A program made the translations under genes and the position numbers. From NCBI RefSeq assembly GCF_000755245.1, contig NZ_BBMP01000006.1, positions 62,001-126,000 of the forward strand: DNA of 64,000 bases, given 5' to 3'. Of this stretch, positions 8,710 to 18,806 are shown piece after piece. Each line of letters opens with the position of its first letter. Positions within the stretch are counted from its first letter, which is position 1. The stretch is from Halococcus sediminicola. GTDB taxonomy: Archaea; Halobacteriota; Halobacteria; Halobacteriales; Halococcaceae. The notes beneath the pieces were generated by a model, which was not told where the DNA came from, searched no databases, and saw only the letters and a list, made by a program, of their open reading frames with translations.

Positions 8710-9060
8710 ATGATAACTAATCTAACAGAGAGATCGCGGTTCAACTGGGAAGTTCCGGAGTATGTCTTGCTCAGTTTGGCGATGGGATTGGTGGTTGGAT
8801 TGATCTTCGGATACATCGGTGGCGCTTCGGGTAGCCCAAGTACTGGGTACACTGCCATCAAACCGGGGGAGGCTCACATCACCGCCCGGTACGACTCTGG
8901 CAACGAAACTTTGCTGGAAGTGTTCCGCCCAGGCACTACTGGTTACACGATCTGCATGAAGGAAGAAACCATCACCAACTCATCCACGGATCAGATCGAG
9001 GCATGGGGCTGTAGCAACTATCCGAACAGGACCCACCCACTGATGCGAGAATCGAACTGA
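8710..9060 (+). CDS. Type II-topology membrane protein, unknown
   Basis: 116 residues. One transmembrane helix near residues 19-40 (YVLLSLAMGLVVGLIFGYIGG) precedes a probable extracellular domain with two cysteines (C78, C98), several Asn-Xaa-Ser/Thr sites and a Pro/Asn-rich end. This suggests a signal-anchored exported protein. It follows two smaller membrane ORFs in the same direction. I do not recognise a family. Confidence 0.5.
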   Translation: MITNLTERSRFNWEVPEYVLLSLAMGLVVGLIFGYIGGASGSPSTGYTAIKPGEAHITARYDSGNETLLEVFRPGTTGYTICMKEETITNSSTDQIEAWGCSNYPNRTHPLMRESN

Positions 9061-9186
9061 CCACCTGACTATAAAAACGACAGTTCCGCATACTCAAACG
9101 CGATCTTTGGGAGAAGCTCGCCGCATGAGCCCACGCGAGTCGTCCATTTGGCTCCGTGGGCATTTCTCGCTACCTGCAGAACGGTA

Positions 9187-10005
9187 TCAAAAGGACATAT
9201 CAGCAAAATCTCGCAAATCCGGGTCGAATGACCCTTCTGGATCGCCGGGATCAATACCGACTTCATTCAATGTCTCTACTGCAACTGAAACTAGATTCCC
9301 CATTTGGAGGATCATCTCAGACTTTGATTCCCACGACTTCTCACCGGTAAACCCCATCTCCCAACCACAAATACCATTATCTGGGGATACAGTGATAGTG
9401 TGGCCAGCAAAATTAGCATGGGTCGGCTGTCCTGCGCTGTTTTCTGGAAATGACGCAAGAATTACACGAGCACCTATCGAATTATCATTATCTCCTTGAA
9501 GTCGTCGTGTGGATGTTGAAACTACCAATTCACTAGCAGTGGGCTCTTCCAAAGTAATGCCAATAGGTATTCGCTGTTCTGAAACAAGAGAATTGACTTT
9601 TTCCTTGAGATTATCGCCTAATCGGTCAATACCATATTGCGGAGCTTCGATACCGAGAATGGAGCAGATCGTTTCAAGCTGATTTTGGCTAAGGTCGTGA
9701 TGTTCCTGAATTGTGGCGAGAAGTTCCTTAGCCTGTGGTTCTGTGAGTGATGTTTCTTCGAGTTGGTTCGGATCTGGCTCGAAGTCACCCACCTCAAGAA
9801 TTCCTGAACCGTCGGTGTAGATTAACCTCAGCAACTTCAGTGATTTGATGACATCCCAGGAGATCTCGTCCTCATGGCTGAGTCCGTACCCCTCAACGAT
9901 TGGATCACCCTCTCGCTTGATTTTGTAGTTAATATTTCCGGTTTCGGGCGTCCATGCACGGATGTAGTATCCAGAGTCGTGTTTATATTGTTTGAAGATG
10001 GGCAT
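9187..10005 (-). CDS. Hypothetical protein
   Basis: 272 residues from the ATG at 10005 (MPIFKQYKHDSGYYIRAW); an in-frame start at 10077 would add 24 less typical residues. Mixed alpha/beta composition. There is a central helix-rich stretch (LSQNQLETICSILGI, resembling a helix-turn-helix) and a C-terminal part with FAGHTITVSPDNG and a conserved-looking acidic tail. No membrane segment or catalytic motif is visible. It is divergent from the coiled-coil gene at 10051, with a 45-base shared promoter region. Function unknown. Confidence 0.5.
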   Translation of the reverse strand: MPIFKQYKHDSGYYIRAWTPETGNINYKIKREGDPIVEGYGLSHEDEISWDVIKSLKLLRLIYTDGSGILEVGDFEPDPNQLEETSLTEPQAKELLATIQEHHDLSQNQLETICSILGIEAPQYGIDRLGDNLKEKVNSLVSEQRIPIGITLEEPTASELVVSTSTRRLQGDNDNSIGARVILASFPENSAGQPTHANFAGHTITVSPDNGICGWEMGFTGEKSWESKSEMILQMGNLVSVAVETLNEVGIDPGDPEGSFDPDLRDFADMSF

Positions 10006-10050
10006 GTGGGAGAGTAATAGGTGGCAGACTAATGCCTTTCGCTGAACAGT

Positions 10051-10560
10051 GTGCGTCTGATCCAAGAATACTACCAATCACAGACATCTGTTCTGTGGTA
10101 CTGTCCTACCAGCCGTAGAGTGCCGTATGCGTATTTCAACGCCGAAAACGCACACAATCCTATGCCTGATCATTACCATGAGTCGGTCCGTATCAGCGAC
10201 GAAACCCTGGTCAACAACCTGCTGGATATCGATGTCGATGACGAAATCGCGGATAGACGGGATCGTATCACGGACCAGATCGAGGAGGTCAAACAGGAGT
10301 TGGAGCGCCGGGAGACCATTCATGAGGAGAACGAACGCGATCTCCAGAGCCAGCTTGTACGGCAGAACGAATTGATCCAGAAGGTCAATGCTGGTATCGA
10401 GCCAGATGGTGAGATGCGTGACCGGAAACAAGAACTCCACGAGGAACTGCGCCGTGAACGGAAGGAAGCGTTTCAGGACGTGAAAGAACTGAATCGGGAG
10501 TTGCGTAAGCTGCGGAAGCAGCGTGAGAAACTGGCCAGCAGTTTGCTGTTCGAAGACTAA
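10051..10560 (+). CDS. Coiled-coil protein, unknown
   Basis: 169 residues starting with GTG. Residues about 70-165 are almost entirely charged heptad-like sequence (ITDQIEEVKQELERR, LRKLRKQREKLASS), a long coiled coil probably broken near residue 115. The N-terminus contains WYCPTSRRVPYAY. It closes the accessory region; base composition rises sharply beyond it. The function is unknown. Confidence 0.5.
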   Translation: MRLIQEYYQSQTSVLWYCPTSRRVPYAYFNAENAHNPMPDHYHESVRISDETLVNNLLDIDVDDEIADRRDRITDQIEEVKQELERRETIHEENERDLQSQLVRQNELIQKVNAGIEPDGEMRDRKQELHEELRRERKEAFQDVKELNRELRKLRKQREKLASSLLFED

Positions 10561-10784
10561 TGGGGTCCGCAGGTTAGACCAGTTTGCATTGAATGTTTAA
10601 ATCCGCTCGACACAAGGTTTACTAGCCTAGCAATCGTCCAATTCTCTGATGGCGCTTGGTGCCAAAGGTATGGCCTCGGTACTCATAGGGATCGTCATCA
10701 CCGGGTGTCGAGTCCGACTCGGGACCGCGACTCGTCATCGGCCAGCGGTCCGTTGTCGGCCCAGTCGAAAAAGCATACCTCTAC

Positions 10785-11270
10785 TCAGCCGATGGTGAAC
10801 TCGTTGCCACACTCGGTGCAGGCGAACGCGAAGGCTCCCTGCTCGGTGAGGTCGAGGTCATGGACGGTTTCGGCGTCGCACTCGCGGCAGTGGACGAGCG
10901 ACTCCATCTCCTCGAAGTCGTGGCGGGCCTTCGGCGCGCCGAGGGCGAAGCCGACCACGCGCTCGTCGCTCGTGTTCTTGCCCATCTGGAACTCGCCAGG
11001 CGAAAAGCGGATGACCTCGCCCGCCGCCACCTCGTGCTCCTCGCGCTCGCGGCCCACTTCGAACGTCGCCGTGCCCTCCTCGATGTAAAAAACCTCCTCC
11101 TGGTCGTGGTGGGCGTGCAGCCCACCCGAAAAGGAGTCGCCGGGTTCGAGTTCGAAGTAGTTCATGGCGAAGTCGGTGGTGCCGAGGTCGCGCGAGACCG
11201 GCTTGCGCACCGAGTGCACTCCCAAGGGATTGTTGACGACGGGAACGTCGTCGATGGTGACCTTTTCCAT
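10785..11270 (-). CDS. Cupin-domain protein with C-terminal zinc ribbon
   Basis: 161 residues from the ATG at 11270 (MEKVTIDDVP). A cupin fold is indicated by LHAHHDQEEVFYIEEGTATF, carrying the His/His/Glu metal ligands, and by GEVIRFSPGEFQMG. The last 45 residues hold HCRECDAETVHD...FACTECG, a CxxC...CxxC zinc ribbon. Single-domain cupins of this type bind small ligands or act as isomerases or dioxygenases; the substrate cannot be told. It is the first clearly chromosomal gene after the accessory DNA and is transcribed away from the permease. Confidence 0.75.
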   Translation of the reverse strand: MEKVTIDDVPVVNNPLGVHSVRKPVSRDLGTTDFAMNYFELEPGDSFSGGLHAHHDQEEVFYIEEGTATFEVGREREEHEVAAGEVIRFSPGEFQMGKNTSDERVVGFALGAPKARHDFEEMESLVHCRECDAETVHDLDLTEQGAFAFACTECGNEFTIG

Positions 11271-11451
11271 GCGTTGGCTATCGTGGCCGCCGACAAAAAC
11301 CTTCGTTCGGCGGAGCCACGTCCCGCTCGCCAACGCCACACAGCGACGAGTCCCGTCGAACGGCCCCTGTCATACTCGCCGGTAGTGTCGGTCGGCAAAC
11401 GATTCCGCCGAACACACTATATGTCGACACAGTCGTGAGCATTGATATAGT

Positions 11452-12759
11452 ATGGCGTCCGATCGGATCACACTCAGCGAGGCACTCTCGATGGCTATCG
11501 GTGGAATGGTCGGCGGTGGGATCTTCGCCGTCCTCGGAGTCGTGGCGGCCGAGGCTGGTACCGCTACGTGGATGGCGTTCGTCGCGTCGGGCGTCGTGGC
11601 CATCTGTGCCGGCTACTCGGCGCTCCGGCTCAACGCGCAAACGGAAGAGCAGTTGAATCCGATCGCCTACATCGAGCAGTTCACCGGGAGCACGACGCTC
11701 GCGGGCATGACCGGCTGGACGTTCATCGCCGGGTACGTCGGCACGATGTCACTGTACGCCTATTCGTTCGGTGGCTACTTCGCCGAACTGATCGGTGCGG
11801 ACGCGGTCGCGGGTCTTCCGCTCCAACCGCTCATCACGCTGCTCGTCATCGTCGTGTTCGTCGGTCTCAATCTCGGCGGGGCCCACGCGTCGGGGCGCAC
11901 CGAAAACGTGCTGGTCGGTCTCAAAGTGCTCATCTTGCTCGTCTTCGGTTTCGGCGGGCTCTACTACGGGTTCCAGCGAGGACTGATCGCGTCCGGTTTC
12001 GCGGACCTGCAGGTGAGTACATTGCTGGCCGCCAGCATCGGCTTCGTCGCGTTCGAGGGCTGGGAGCTTCTCCTGTTCGATCAGGAGAACATCGAGAACC
12101 CCCAACGGACGATCTCGAAGGCGATCTACGGCTCGATCGTGTTCGCGACCGCGCTCTACGTGGTCGTCGCCGTCGTGACGACGAACCTCGTGAGTACGGC
12201 GGTCATCCAACGGAACGCAGAGACCGCGCTCGCGGTTGCCGCCGAGCCGTTCCTCGGCCAGTTCGGCTTCGCGTTGATCTCGATCGCGGCGCTGTTCTCG
12301 ACCGGGAGTGCGCTCAACGCGACGCTGTTCAGCGCGTCCCGACTGTCGCGAATGCTCGTCGCGGACGACCTGCTCCCGAGCCAACTCCGCGGTCGTAACG
12401 AGGACGAACCGATCCGTCCGCTGCTCGTTCTCGGCGTACTGACGGCGCTGCTGAGCGGTTTCGGCGGTCTCGACGGAATCAGTTCGTTCGCGTCGCTGTC
12501 GTTCATCACCATCTTCGGCGGGTTCAGCCTGCTCGCATTCTTCGAACGCACCTCCATCGTGTCGGCACTGATTCCCGCGATCGGCTTTCTGGGGGCGATC
12601 GCCACCATCGCCGGGCTACTCTACAATCTCGTCACGACCGAACCCGACGTCTTCGTCGCCGTGGTTGGCATTTCGGTTGCGGTCGTCGCCACGGAACTGC
12701 TGTATTTCGATCGGAAGCCGATCCTCGCCGAAGCACGGGACCTCGAACACCGACTGTAA
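11452..12759 (+). CDS. APC-family amino-acid permease
   Basis: 435 residues with about 12 hydrophobic helices. The first helix, ALSMAIGGMVGGGIFAVLG, has the glycine-rich substrate-binding loop typical of the amino acid-polyamine-organocation superfamily. GFVAFEGWELLLFDQENIENPQRTISKAI matches the conserved motif after helix 6. Expected role: proton- or sodium-coupled amino-acid uptake or exchange at the membrane. A TATA-like ACTATATG lies about 30 bases before the start. Confidence 0.85.
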   Translation: MASDRITLSEALSMAIGGMVGGGIFAVLGVVAAEAGTATWMAFVASGVVAICAGYSALRLNAQTEEQLNPIAYIEQFTGSTTLAGMTGWTFIAGYVGTMSLYAYSFGGYFAELIGADAVAGLPLQPLITLLVIVVFVGLNLGGAHASGRTENVLVGLKVLILLVFGFGGLYYGFQRGLIASGFADLQVSTLLAASIGFVAFEGWELLLFDQENIENPQRTISKAIYGSIVFATALYVVVAVVTTNLVSTAVIQRNAETALAVAAEPFLGQFGFALISIAALFSTGSALNATLFSASRLSRMLVADDLLPSQLRGRNEDEPIRPLLVLGVLTALLSGFGGLDGISSFASLSFITIFGGFSLLAFFERTSIVSALIPAIGFLGAIATIAGLLYNLVTTEPDVFVAVVGISVAVVATELLYFDRKPILAEARDLEHRL

Positions 12760-12800
12760 ACGAGGATGCCGCCCCATCGATACGCCGCCAGCCGTTCGGC

Positions 12801-13418
12801 CTACCCCAGGAGACCGTTCAGGGTGATGGCGACGAACAGGAGGAGGACCACCTCGCTGACGATCCAGGAGTTCGTGTTCATCCAGTCCCGGATCTTCGGG
12901 AGGGCGACCTCCGCACGCTCTCCGAGCGCTACTACGGCGAGTGAGGGGAGTGCCAGCAACAGCAGCGTGACGAGGACGAACGGGATCGCGTCCGTCAGCG
13001 GGGAGTCGTGGGCGGCGAGATAAGAACCGACGGTGACGGACGTGATGACGTCGGTCGGGAAGAATCCAAGCAGCAGGAAGCCGAGTCGGAGCGAGAATCG
13101 CGGCGTGGCCGCCTGGAGTTTCCCCATCCACTTCGGGGGTTCGGACTGCTCGCGCTTCAAGAACGTGCGGACCATGGCGATCAGAAGGAGCACGAGGATG
13201 ACGAAGTGGACTGTGTCCCCCGAAAAGCCCTGGCCGATAGCACCACCCCCGAGGAAGAACGCAGCGGCGACCACGAGGGAGATCGAGAGCGCCGCGCCCA
13301 GCACGAAGGCGGTAGAATTGCGCTGCCACCCCTCGCTCGTGGCGAGGAAGATGGCGCTCAGGATCTGTGGGCCGGAGATCATCACGAGCACCAAGGGGAG
13401 AACCGTGAGGAAACTCAC
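12801..13418 (-). CDS. GAP/Sap-family six-helix membrane protein
   Basis: 205 residues with six hydrophobic segments. The opening FLTVLPLVLVMISGPQILSAIFLATSEG and the internal GFFPTDVITSVTVGSYLA resemble the GAP (Sap, sulfolipid-1-addressing) family of LysE-like exporters. The transported substrate is unknown. It converges with the permease gene and ends 41 bases from it. Family assignment is from overall pattern. Confidence 0.6.
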   Translation of the reverse strand: MSFLTVLPLVLVMISGPQILSAIFLATSEGWQRNSTAFVLGAALSISLVVAAAFFLGGGAIGQGFSGDTVHFVILVLLLIAMVRTFLKREQSEPPKWMGKLQAATPRFSLRLGFLLLGFFPTDVITSVTVGSYLAAHDSPLTDAIPFVLVTLLLLALPSLAVVALGERAEVALPKIRDWMNTNSWIVSEVVLLLFVAITLNGLLG

Positions 13419-13620
13419 GACGGACTCCCGCGTCGCCAGCGGTCGACGGTCGACGCGACTGCCCTCGATACGTGGACCATGCGAACCAGCACGTCGTCAT
13501 GGATAATCTAGATGTTCCACTAGTTTCCTGAATTTACGGATATTTGTACTTTCCCCGAACGGAGGGCCGAACAGTCACTTTCCGGTTCGAGGACGGCGGA
13601 ACTCGACGCGGCTCGTCAAG

Positions 13621-14286
13621 CTACCGTGTCAGTCTGGCGTCGAGCCGTGCGGCCAACTGGTCCGAGATGTCTGTGAGATGTGCCGTCGCGAAGATCGCGA
13701 CGAGGACGCCACCGGCGATATCGTAGAAGAGGTCGAGCATGGTGTCCTCGAGACCGTACTGGGTGAGGACCTCCGCAGTGCCGAACGCCCGCGACGCCGC
13801 GCCGATGGAGAACTCCAGAAGTTCCCAGACGACGCCGAAGGAGACGATGAACAGGAGGAGGTAGACGAACGTGAACGCCGGCGGCATGGCGACGTACTCG
13901 GTGTGCTCTTCGAGCGCGCGCGTCGTCGCGTAGGCCACGCCCGCGACCAGCGAGGACGACAGCGCGTGCGTGACGTGATCGTACCACCAGAGCGAGCTGT
14001 AGGCGCTCGCGAAGTCGAAAAACGGCAGCGGGACCGTGCCCACGGCGTGGAGGAACATCGCGGTCGTGATCCAGAGCACGATGCCGGCGTCCATCGTGAG
14101 CGTGTAGCGGCGTTCGAGCACCGCGGGCAGGAACGTGACCGCGAGTCCGACGCCCGCGTTGACGACGAGACCGGCGTTGCCCGAAAGCGCCCCGACGAGG
14201 ACGATCCCCACCAGCACCAACTGCATCAGTCGTGCCAACTGCGCCTGTCGAGTGGGCGAGATACCGAGACGACGACGGAGTCTCAC
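13621..14286 (-). CDS. Polytopic membrane protein, DUF2238/YjdF-like
   Basis: 221 residues from a GTG at 14286 that overlaps the stop of the upstream membrane-protein gene (GTGA). Six hydrophobic segments. WWYDHVTHALSSSLVAG, VSFGVVWELLEFSIG and DTMLDLFYDIAGGVLVA carry the conserved His, Glu and Asp residues of the YjdF-like integral membrane family. Function is unknown. It forms a two-gene operon with 14283-14885. Confidence 0.6.
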   Translation of the reverse strand: MRLRRRLGISPTRQAQLARLMQLVLVGIVLVGALSGNAGLVVNAGVGLAVTFLPAVLERRYTLTMDAGIVLWITTAMFLHAVGTVPLPFFDFASAYSSLWWYDHVTHALSSSLVAGVAYATTRALEEHTEYVAMPPAFTFVYLLLFIVSFGVVWELLEFSIGAASRAFGTAEVLTQYGLEDTMLDLFYDIAGGVLVAIFATAHLTDISDQLAARLDARLTR

Positions 14287-14885
14287 GCGAGCTCTCCCGT
14301 GGGTCGTTGGGTCGCGTTCTCGCGCAGTCGCCGCCGGAAATACCACGCGAACACGCCGGCGGCGACGAGTCCGGCGACGAGTGTGCGGGCGAAAAACAGC
14401 ATCAGTTCCGTGTTCGTCGTGAAAAACACCGTCCCACCGAGATAGGTCGCCGCAGCCCACGAGCCGAACGCCCAGATGCCGGCGACGCCGAGCGTGGTGA
14501 TGACCGCAAACCAGACCGCGAAACCGGGCGTCATACGGACCGTCGTGGTCAACTGGAGTGCGACCACCACGAGCAGCGCGAGCGTGGCGACGGCGATGCT
14601 TCGCACGAAGCCGGCGACGAGCACGAGTCCCGCGGCGTTCAGCGCGAACGGGGCCACGGTGAGCGCGAGCAGCGGCCACGGAATCGTCCGCGTCCACGAC
14701 CCCGCGACCCACGCCGGAACGACGGCGACCGCGACCGCGACGCCCGCACCGACCGCCGTCACGGGTTCGCCGGCGAGGAGGTTGCCGACGGCAGTCAGCG
14801 CGAGGACGGCCACGAACAGCCACGCGATGGCGGCGTTCGTCCGCGCGTCCTTGATAAACCACTCTTCGGGAAGTTGCTGGCTCAT
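14283..14885 (-). CDS. Polytopic membrane protein, unknown
   Basis: 200 residues with about six hydrophobic segments and no recognisable catalytic motif. It begins MSQQLPEEWFIKDARTN and ends with an Arg-rich cytoplasmic tail (FRRRLREN). It is translationally coupled to the downstream YjdF-like gene by a GTGA overlap, so the two probably work together. It is divergent from the DUF1269 gene across an AT-rich promoter region (14,920-14,970). Confidence 0.6.
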   Translation of the reverse strand: MSQQLPEEWFIKDARTNAAIAWLFVAVLALTAVGNLLAGEPVTAVGAGVAVAVAVVPAWVAGSWTRTIPWPLLALTVAPFALNAAGLVLVAGFVRSIAVATLALLVVVALQLTTTVRMTPGFAVWFAVITTLGVAGIWAFGSWAAATYLGGTVFFTTNTELMLFFARTLVAGLVAAGVFAWYFRRRLRENATQRPTGELA

Positions 14886-15001
14886 TGCCTGTACTCCGGC
14901 GGCGCAGAAATATAACCTGATCTACAGTTACATATGTATGTGCATATATGAAAGCACAGATACAGTTATGTCGGTAGCGTTCGTGTGAACCGTCGAACAG
15001 C

Positions 15002-15499
15002 ATGAACGAACTGATCGTACTCGCATTCGACACCGAAGACGGCGCATTGAACGTCAGGGACAAGTTGAACGACCTCCAGAAACAGGGACTCATCACGCTG
15101 AGTGACGCGGCGGTCGTCGTCCGGAAGGGCGACGGCAAGCCGAAGGTCAAACAGGCCCAGAGCCTCGTCGGCGCGGGCGCGCTCGGCGGGAGTTTCTGGG
15201 GGCTGCTGATCGGACTCATCTTCTTCGCGCCCATCCTCGGGATGGCCGTCGGCGCGGTCACCGGTGCGCTCTCGGGTCGGTTCGCCGACATCGGGGTGGA
15301 CGACGACTTCATCGAGGAGGTCGGCGACACCATCGAGCCGGGCCACTCCGCGCTCTTCTTGCTCGTGGTCGAGGCACAGACCGACCGCGTCATCGACGAG
15401 ATCGAATCGTACAACCCGACCGTGCTCCGGACGAACCTCTCGGCCGAGGACGAGGAAAGCCTGCGCGAAGCGTTCGCCGCCGACGACATCACCGCCTGA
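15002..15499 (+). CDS. DUF1269 family membrane-associated protein
   Basis: 165 residues. The opening MNELIVLAFDTEDGALNVRDKL, the central glycine-rich hydrophobic hairpin (GAGALGGSFWGLLIGLIFFAPILGMAVGAVTG, cited in part) and the C-terminal ALFLLVVEAQTDRVIDEI are typical of DUF1269. The family is often linked to stress conditions, but its activity is unknown. The gene is monocistronic, divergent from 14885. Confidence 0.8.
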   Translation: MNELIVLAFDTEDGALNVRDKLNDLQKQGLITLSDAAVVVRKGDGKPKVKQAQSLVGAGALGGSFWGLLIGLIFFAPILGMAVGAVTGALSGRFADIGVDDDFIEEVGDTIEPGHSALFLLVVEAQTDRVIDEIESYNPTVLRTNLSAEDEESLREAFAADDITA

Positions 15500-15746
15500 G
15501 CGACGCAGTTCATTCCTATCGACGTATGTTCTCGTAGTCATTTTCGGTCGTTCCACCGGACGGGACGCCACTCTCGGGATCGCTGTGTGAGGGTACAATC
15601 GACCCGAATCCATACCGGCCTGCCAATCGCCCGGGTCAGACGCCCGTCGATCCTCGAAGCGAGGTTCCTCGATCTCGTCCATCGGGTCGAAACCGAAATC
15701 GAATCGTCGGGTCCACCCGCGACTACACCACTCGCATCGCACCCGC

Positions 15747-18700
15747 CTACTCCCCGACCGCATCCTCCACGATCTCGATTTCCTCGTCGGTCAATCCGTA
15801 CAGCTCGTAGACGATTTGGTCGATCAACTCGTCGGTGCGCTCGATTTTCGCGTCAAGTTCCGCGGCGCGCTCGCTGGCATCCACGTAGCGCTCGATGCCA
15901 CCCTCGACGTCGGCGAGTTTCGGCAGGGTCAGACTCTCCAGCCTGTCGAGCGGCGAGATCGTCGCGGTGGCGTTGTCCCGATAGCCCGCGAAGCCACCGG
16001 CCTCCGCGACCGCGTGGGGCACGAACGCCTCGACGAGCGCGGCCTCGGCCTCACTCAACCCGACGAACTCCATCGCCGGCACGGGGTCGAGTGTGGCGTA
16101 TCCCCGACTATTCGTCTCGTACTCGTCGGGATTTTCGGGCTTCACATACGGAACCGCCAGCACCCGCAGGTGGTCGCCATCGCGCTCGATTCGCGCCGCC
16201 GTCACCCGGAGTGTTGCGAACTCGCTGTCGGCTTGGGTGTCGGTCAGCACCGACTCGTGAAGGCCGCTCGCCGGCTGATAGCGCTCCCCCAGGGGCGGAC
16301 CATCCGCGTACGTGCCGAGGTAATCGAGGAGATCGAGGTTGAGACCCCGTCTCTTTTCCGAATCAGCCATTCTTTGATTACATAGTTCATTAACAAAATC
16401 GTGTGTGTATTTTGTGCGCTCACAAAGTTCATCTGGCAATTCGAGACCATTTTCAATATGGATTAGATCATATAGAATTTCTTCGAAAGAACTCGGAGCA
16501 GTGTGCTCTGAATCCTTGAAGTTAATTTCTGGAAGGGGTAGCTCTTCTACATCGTCAAGTGAGATTCTAGGAAATGAATCCGCGATGATTTTGTTGGATG
16601 TTCTGATGAAGTACCAAGACAGAAGTGAAGAATTGAGAATAGCTGTCAAGAATTGGTTGCTATACTCCGACACAGATACGATACTCAGTGTAGTCTTGTA
16701 TCCAACAAAGTCTCTATCTGTATAGGCTGCGTGTATTCTGTACTTTCCCGAATCAGTTATTTCACGGAGGACTACTCGCTCTCCCTTGAAATATTTCGAC
16801 TCTCTAGGTCGGTGTAGATGATTTCCATAGTCAACATAATTATTGCCATTCAAATTTACTGAATAGCGTGAGATATCGGTTCCGGTCGCTAACGGTAGGT
16901 GATTTTCTGTTCTCTTTTCGTTGGAATGAAAAACACGATTCTCAATTTGTTCATTTGTATGATCACTTTGTCCGTAAGCCTGAATGCCGATGGAGACGTC
17001 GGAGACAGAGCCAAATCGAACTGAGATGGAATTGATCTTCTCAATTAGCGCTATTTCATCGGATGATTGGCGTATTTCAATTCTATAATCGTCATCGTCA
17101 ACAAGATCGTCTCGTTTTCCGGTTCTCCTCTCGGTTATTCCGATGATTGAGTCGCCGACATTATGAGCAGATAGAATCGACATCTCACCTCGCGTTTTAT
17201 CCTTTGTCAGTAACATGATAATCGTGTCAACGGTGGCACCGTTAAAAACACGATTGTCGAAATCTACGATAGACCGTGGCAAACCGTTCTCAATCACATA
17301 CTTTCGAAGTAGAGATGTATTCTCAAGTGTCAACCATTGCTTCGGAATGATATACCCAAACTCTCCATCATTTCGCAGACGATTGATTGCTTGCTCTATG
17401 AACGCATGAAATAGGTCTATTTTGAATTGTGTAGATGAAAAACCTTGTTTCAGATACTTCTTCATAGTTGATTTGGCTTGGACATACGGCGGATTGCCGA
17501 CAACGGCATCGAAGCCCGCACTCGCCAGTCGGTCGCCGTCCATGTCGAAGAAGACCGCGGGGAATTCGAGTTCCCAGTGGAAAAAGCCCTCCTCGTCGGC
17601 CATCGCGCGGGCCGCACGGAACCAGTCGGTTGCTTCGAGGGCGGCCCACTCCTCGTCGTCCTCGATGGCGCGGGCCATGCGCTCGATGGCGTCCTCGGGC
17701 ACGTCGAGACCGAATTCACTGGCTGTGTGGACCGTCGCCATCGCCTGCAGGTGCTCGTAGAGCGGGTCCTCGCGCATCTCGGCGTAGATCGCCTTCATCG
17801 AGTGGATCTCGTCGAGGGTTTCGTTGTCGATGGCGAGCAACTCGCTCATCCGATTCATCACGTGGTCGAGCGCCCGTCGTCGCACCTGCTCGAAGTAGTC
17901 GAACGTCGATTGCACGGTCCCGTTCTCCTCGTTCTCGCTCGTGAGTTCGTCGCCGTCGTCGTTCGAGAGCACCTCGGTGATGTCCGACCCGACCAGGGAA
18001 TTGCCCGCCTTGAGGTGGTGGTCGAGGAAGGCGAGCGGTTGGTCCGCCGCGAGCGTTTCGAGCCACATCGAGAGTTTGGCCAACTCGGTGGCCATGCCGT
18101 TCACGTCCACGCCATAGATGCACTCGCGCGAGATCCGCCGCCGAATGTCGCTGTCGTCCTCGTCGTCGAACGCCTCGACGTTCTCGTCGACCTCCCGCAC
18201 CTCCTCCATCAACGCGTTCGTGAGATAGGCCGTCGCCTTCGTCAGGAAGTGCCCGCTACCCATCGCCGGGTCCAGAATCTTGAGGTCGGTCACGCGCTCC
18301 CAGAAGGCGACCACGTACTCCTCGGTGCCCGGCTCCAGTCCCGAAAGCTCCGCCTCGATGTCTGAAAGCAGCGGCCCGACGGTCTCCTCGACGATGTACG
18401 TCACCACGTAGTCGGGCGTGTAGTACGCCCCCGTGGCCTTGCGCTCGCCGTCGTCGTTCACCACGTAGAGTTCACCCTGTTCGACCGTCTCGACGGCCTC
18501 GGCCACACTCACCTCGTCTGCGGGCTTCCAGACCTGTCCCCCATCGCCCGCGACGGCGGCCTGCGCTTCGGGCGCGACAGCAAATTCGTGTTCGAGCAGT
18601 CCCTCGTAGATCGTCCCCAGATGGCGCGTATCGAGGTCGGCGTAGTCCGCGGCGACGTGGCCCTCGTCGGTCTCGGTCGTCGAGAGTCGATAGATCACCT

Positions 18701-18776
18701 CCGCGAGATGGCGATCCGACACCTCGTTTGCGGCGAGGAATTCGTGACTCTCCTCGTCGAACAGCCCGCCATTGTA
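15747..18776 (-). pseudogene. Type IIG restriction-modification gene, C-terminal (methylase/specificity) part, split by an element
   Basis: C-terminal two thirds of an Eco57I-like Type IIG enzyme. Frame runs from the junction TAC-AAT-GGC-GGG-CTG (18776 downward; YNGGLF) and includes an internal GTG at 18722 that could start a 991-residue protein. From that GTG: SAM-binding motif I DPAMGSGHF at 151-159, catalytic NPPY at 410-413, then a region expected to hold target recognition, and a C-terminal helical tail (SERAAELDAKIERTDELIDQIV). The missing N-terminal part lies at 28653-29780. Residues ~420-790 are strikingly AT-rich relative to both flanks. A separate methylase could still be made if a promoter at the element edge reads this way. 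Confidence 0.85.
18765..18776. other. Left attachment site of the integrative element
   Basis: CCCGCCATTGTA, identical to 28659-28670. On the minus strand this encodes the codons TAC AAT GGC GGG of the Type IIG motif YNGG. Sequence to the left is restriction-gene coding; sequence to the right is element DNA. Confidence 0.85.
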
Positions 18777-18800
18777 AGTTCCTGACTAAAGAAACACTCA

Positions 18801-18806
18801 TTATAA
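18801..18806. promoter_or_regulatory. Palindromic TATA-like box at the left edge of the element
   Basis: TTATAA reads the same on both strands. Rightward it lies about 38 bases before the RHH gene start; leftward it lies about 28 bases before the attachment site and could drive the methylase half of the split restriction gene. Confidence 0.35.

Noticed and set aside
10650-10799. 49-residue ORF with a lipobox-like TGC
   Set aside because: There is no charged signal N-terminus or sensible mature part, it turns Arg-rich after 25 residues and it overlaps the cupin 3' end.
13621-15513. A 630-residue minus-strand protein
   Set aside because: Its upstream two thirds are antisense to the DUF1269 gene and out of frame with the neighbouring membrane protein. 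Only the part from the GTG at 14286 is convincing.
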